Positions 62,008-64,000 of a stretch of DNA of 64,000 bases are shown here, in pieces. Each line of letters starts with the position of its first letter. Positions within the stretch are counted from its first letter, which is position 1. The DNA is taken from assembly GCA_949358305.1 (NCBI GenBank), contig OX442321.1, positions 4,675,605-4,739,604 on the forward strand. Direction: 5' to 3'. The stretch comes from Strigamia acuminata. Taxonomy: Eukaryota; Arthropoda; Chilopoda; Geophilomorpha; Linotaeniidae. The notes below the pieces were generated by a model. The model did no database searches. It was not told the DNA's origin and saw nothing but the letters and a program-made list of their open reading frames with translations. The position numbers were made by a program, and so were the translations under genes.

Positions 62008-63393
62008 ATGGCTCAAAAACCATTGAAAATGGTCGATCTCGAGGGAATTAATAAACGGACAAACTTAAATTTAAGTTATGTACCACTTGGCGATCAAACA
62101 GAAAAGATTCCCGATCATTTTACTCTGTATTGTAATCGTCATGGACTGGATAAAACCAAGTTTAAAAATATAATCGAAGCTTCAGACTATGTAAAAGCTA
62201 GGAACTGGCGAGATCGTACCCAATCTCAATCTTCACATCAAGATCCAGTACGGAATCCACAAACATCCAGTCGAAACTTAGTGAATCAAGATTTTCATAC
62301 TATGTTTCAAACATCCAGTAGGGGATCTAACTTAGAAAAGTTTAAACCACCTAATTCGGTAGATAAGGGGGAAGAGAATTATAAACCTAATAATTCTCGT
62401 CCAGAGAGTTCGTTAACTAACCAGTCGGTTGTTCAGAACAAATTAAAACTCGTTTACAATCGGGATCAGCTAATTTCAGTTCGATATGCTAATCCAGCTG
62501 AAGCACAACGATATGTGGCTAGCCTTAATCTGTCGATTAACCTACCGTTATCAAAAGAATTGGGAACCGTAAACAAAAGTTTTGGGCCACCAATATCAAC
62601 ACAAAAGAAAGATGTTCGAGCTGTAAACAAACGTTTGCTGTCGCCGAATCCCTGCGATGGATTTACAACTTCGTTTTCCAATCCCACGAAAAAGAAGAGT
62701 AGTTTGCATACTCCAAACAAACGTTTGCAGTCAAATAACTTACAACAACGTGCCCGATCGCCAATCACAAACTCATGTTTGCGGACGAATGATTTGTCTA
62801 CCAAGAAGAGTCCCCAGCCAAGACAATTCTACCTAACACCCATTTCAAATCGGAAAAGGTTCAAACAAACTCTTTTTCCCTTGGAAAAGTATTACCAACA
62901 CGATACGAGTACAAAAACAATAGTTTCAACTACTCAAATAAGAGGACCGTTCGATGGAACGTCTCAGGAAAAGAATACTTTCATCACAAAACCGAAAGTT
63001 GAAAAAGTCTTGCTCAGTCGGTTTAATACTAGTTCAACCAGCAATGAGACCAACAAATATAAATATGGTGAGACTGGCTTACACCATTCTGTTCCTGAAG
63101 CTACAAATTCACAAGAGGCCACCTTCACTTATGTCAGGAAATGTTTTCATTGTAAACAACCGGGACATACCAAACAAGATTGTCCCACATGGTCTAAACG
63201 AAAATTTAATGACCAACGTAAAAATTTTGATTATTCAAATGTGTCAAAAGACTCATTTAAACGACCCCGACAAAATTGGGTCACCACCGAAGTATTAGAA
63301 CAACGGTTTACGGAAATGGAAAACAGAATAACTGCAGTTATTAATAAGTCTATGTCCGACTTATTTGAGAAGCTTTCTCAACACAAAATGTAA
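62008..63393 (+). CDS. Gag-like zinc-knuckle protein of the non-autonomous element
   Basis: From the first ATG at 62008 the frame has 461 codons. It is open further upstream to 61888 but without an ATG. The protein starts MAQKPLKMVDLEGINKR. It is basic, Asn/Ser/Gln-rich and mostly disordered-looking in the middle. It carries one CCHC knuckle CFHCKQPGHTKQDC near residue 380 and ends with a short coiled coil (EVLEQRFTEMENRITAV..). No typical capsid motif was recognised. By analogy with nucleocapsid proteins it would bind element RNA and package it, while RT and integrase would be supplied in trans. The intact frame suggests recent selection or recent insertion. Confidence 0.75.
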   Translation: MAQKPLKMVDLEGINKRTNLNLSYVPLGDQTEKIPDHFTLYCNRHGLDKTKFKNIIEASDYVKARNWRDRTQSQSSHQDPVRNPQTSSRNLVNQDFHTMFQTSSRGSNLEKFKPPNSVDKGEENYKPNNSRPESSLTNQSVVQNKLKLVYNRDQLISVRYANPAEAQRYVASLNLSINLPLSKELGTVNKSFGPPISTQKKDVRAVNKRLLSPNPCDGFTTSFSNPTKKKSSLHTPNKRLQSNNLQQRARSPITNSCLRTNDLSTKKSPQPRQFYLTPISNRKRFKQTLFPLEKYYQHDTSTKTIVSTTQIRGPFDGTSQEKNTFITKPKVEKVLLSRFNTSSTSNETNKYKYGETGLHHSVPEATNSQEATFTYVRKCFHCKQPGHTKQDCPTWSKRKFNDQRKNFDYSNVSKDSFKRPRQNWVTTEVLEQRFTEMENRITAVINKSMSDLFEKLSQHKM

Positions 63394-63966
63394 GATCAAA
63401 AGATTTCCCGATTTCAGAGTAACAGAAAAATCCTTTCTCTATAAATCATGACCTCGTTTTCTAAAGAAAAGGGGAACAAAATATAAAAGTTAGAATTAAC
63501 AAAATTTTGAAAGGTAATGCTACATTATTAAGACAACTAGTTTAATTAAATTAGTCAATTGTACAAAGAATACCAAGTGACTCCGGTCATGACAATTAAG
63601 GGGGACATTTTGATTCTTAATTGTCAACTCTTATCATCCGAAAGCTATTATTGTATATTTATAGCAATACATCTGACTAGGCATATGAAATAAATATTTT
63701 GTGATAACACAAATGATGATTTTATGTATGACGAAAGTTTCTTCAAAAAGAAGACTTGGAAATAAATTCTGGACTTGAATTTAGGCTATTAGAAAAGATT
63801 ATTTCGGCAGAAATCCAGAACTTAGATAATTCAAGTTAGTTTATGTAAACTCAAATTCGAAATTGGAAGTCACAGTATCTCCAAGATACATCAAGTCCGA
63901 AAATAGCATTTATGCTAATTAGGAGAATAACGAAAACTCTATAAAATATTATATAGTTGTGTTATT
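63394..63966 (+). other. 3' non-coding region of the gag-only element
   Basis: No frame. AATTAAGGGGGAC at about 63593 resembles the terminal purine tract and could act as a second, internal one. Confidence 0.45.
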
Positions 63967-63974
63967 AAGGGGGA
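63967..63974 (+). promoter_or_regulatory. Polypurine tract of the gag-only element
   Basis: AAGGGGGA lies two nucleotides before the 3' LTR start TGTGACGG at 63977. Confidence 0.7.
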
Positions 63975-63976
63975 TG

Positions 63977-64000
63977 TGTGACGGTTTTTAATGGCTATAA
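63977..64000 (+). repeat. Start of the 3' LTR, cut by the window edge
   Basis: The 24 visible bases are identical to 56797-56820. Confidence 0.9.

Larger units (their letters stand above)
56797..64000 (+). mobile_element. Non-autonomous gag-only LTR retrotransposon with 1.9-kb LTRs
   Basis: TGTGACGGTTTTTAATGGCT occurs at 56797 and again at 63977 just before the window ends, so 56797-63976 is 5' LTR plus interior and the 3' LTR is cut off. Primer site (58700-58717), a long leader, one gag-like frame (62008-63393) and a purine tract before 63977 are present. No protease, RT or integrase is encoded, so it needs a helper element. It is inserted in the LTR-A copy of DEG/ENaC intron 3. Confidence 0.85.

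Noticed and set aside
1-64000. CRISPR arrays, rRNA genes, bacterial operons
   Set aside because: No regular short repeats with spacers, no rRNA-like conserved blocks and no prokaryotic gene arrangement. Introns and LTR elements show a eukaryotic nuclear genome.

Overview
The window comes from a metazoan, most likely an ecdysozoan or other invertebrate. DEG/ENaC sodium channels occur only in animals, the host genes have GT-AG introns of roughly 55-75 bp, and BEL/Pao elements are animal-specific. I cannot name the species. The DNA is AT-rich and consists of a small tandem family of DEG/ENaC channel genes shredded by transposons nested inside one another.

Layout. 1-2589: 5' end of a minus-strand LTR element (LTR, tRNA-Pro-type primer site, a gag-like frame open to the window edge). 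It is inserted into the reverse transcriptase of a minus-strand BEL/Pao element (2590 to about 5969). 5970-13580: two DEG/ENaC copies. Copy 1 (7288-8955) is intact with 7 exons and 425 aa; copy 2 (11743-13078) is a deletion pseudogene. Between and upstream of them lie degenerate repeat arrays of 195-280 bp units and a gypsy integrase relic. 13581-45385: one 31.8-kb insertion bounded by 24-bp terminal inverted repeats beginning CACTG, with a 3-bp target duplication CTC. An empty version of the same site is seen downstream of copy 3. I read this as a CACTA/EnSpm-like DNA transposon, about 6.3 kb by itself, that received a BEL element holding only gag and protease (14810-19438) and a huge Ty3/gypsy element (24032-44887). 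The gypsy element in turn received an intact Ty1/copia element (31415-37892). The youngest layers have identical or nearly identical LTRs.

45386-56446: continuation of the host locus. It holds a TTAA-flanked foldback element (46334-46923), a gag-protease relic, LTR fragments, intact DEG/ENaC copy 3 (50494-52175, 429 aa), a solo LTR, and DEG/ENaC copy 4 (exons 1-3, 55692-56417). Copy 4 is interrupted in intron 3 by an LTR (56447-56796), which is itself interrupted by a non-autonomous LTR element (56797 to beyond the right edge). That last element has 1.9-kb LTRs, a tRNA-Gln-type primer site, a 3.3-kb leader full of short TTTTC...GAAAA stem motifs, and only a zinc-knuckle gag-like frame.

Most unusual content. 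The gypsy element, 14.4 kb without the copia insertion, has three features: a proline-rich spacer with AT-hook-like GRPRK motifs between RNase H and integrase; a 927-aa third frame in the env position carrying two DnaJ-type CXXCXGXG motifs and no membrane segment; and about 50 copies of GCGCAA/TTGCGC spread over coding and non-coding parts alike.
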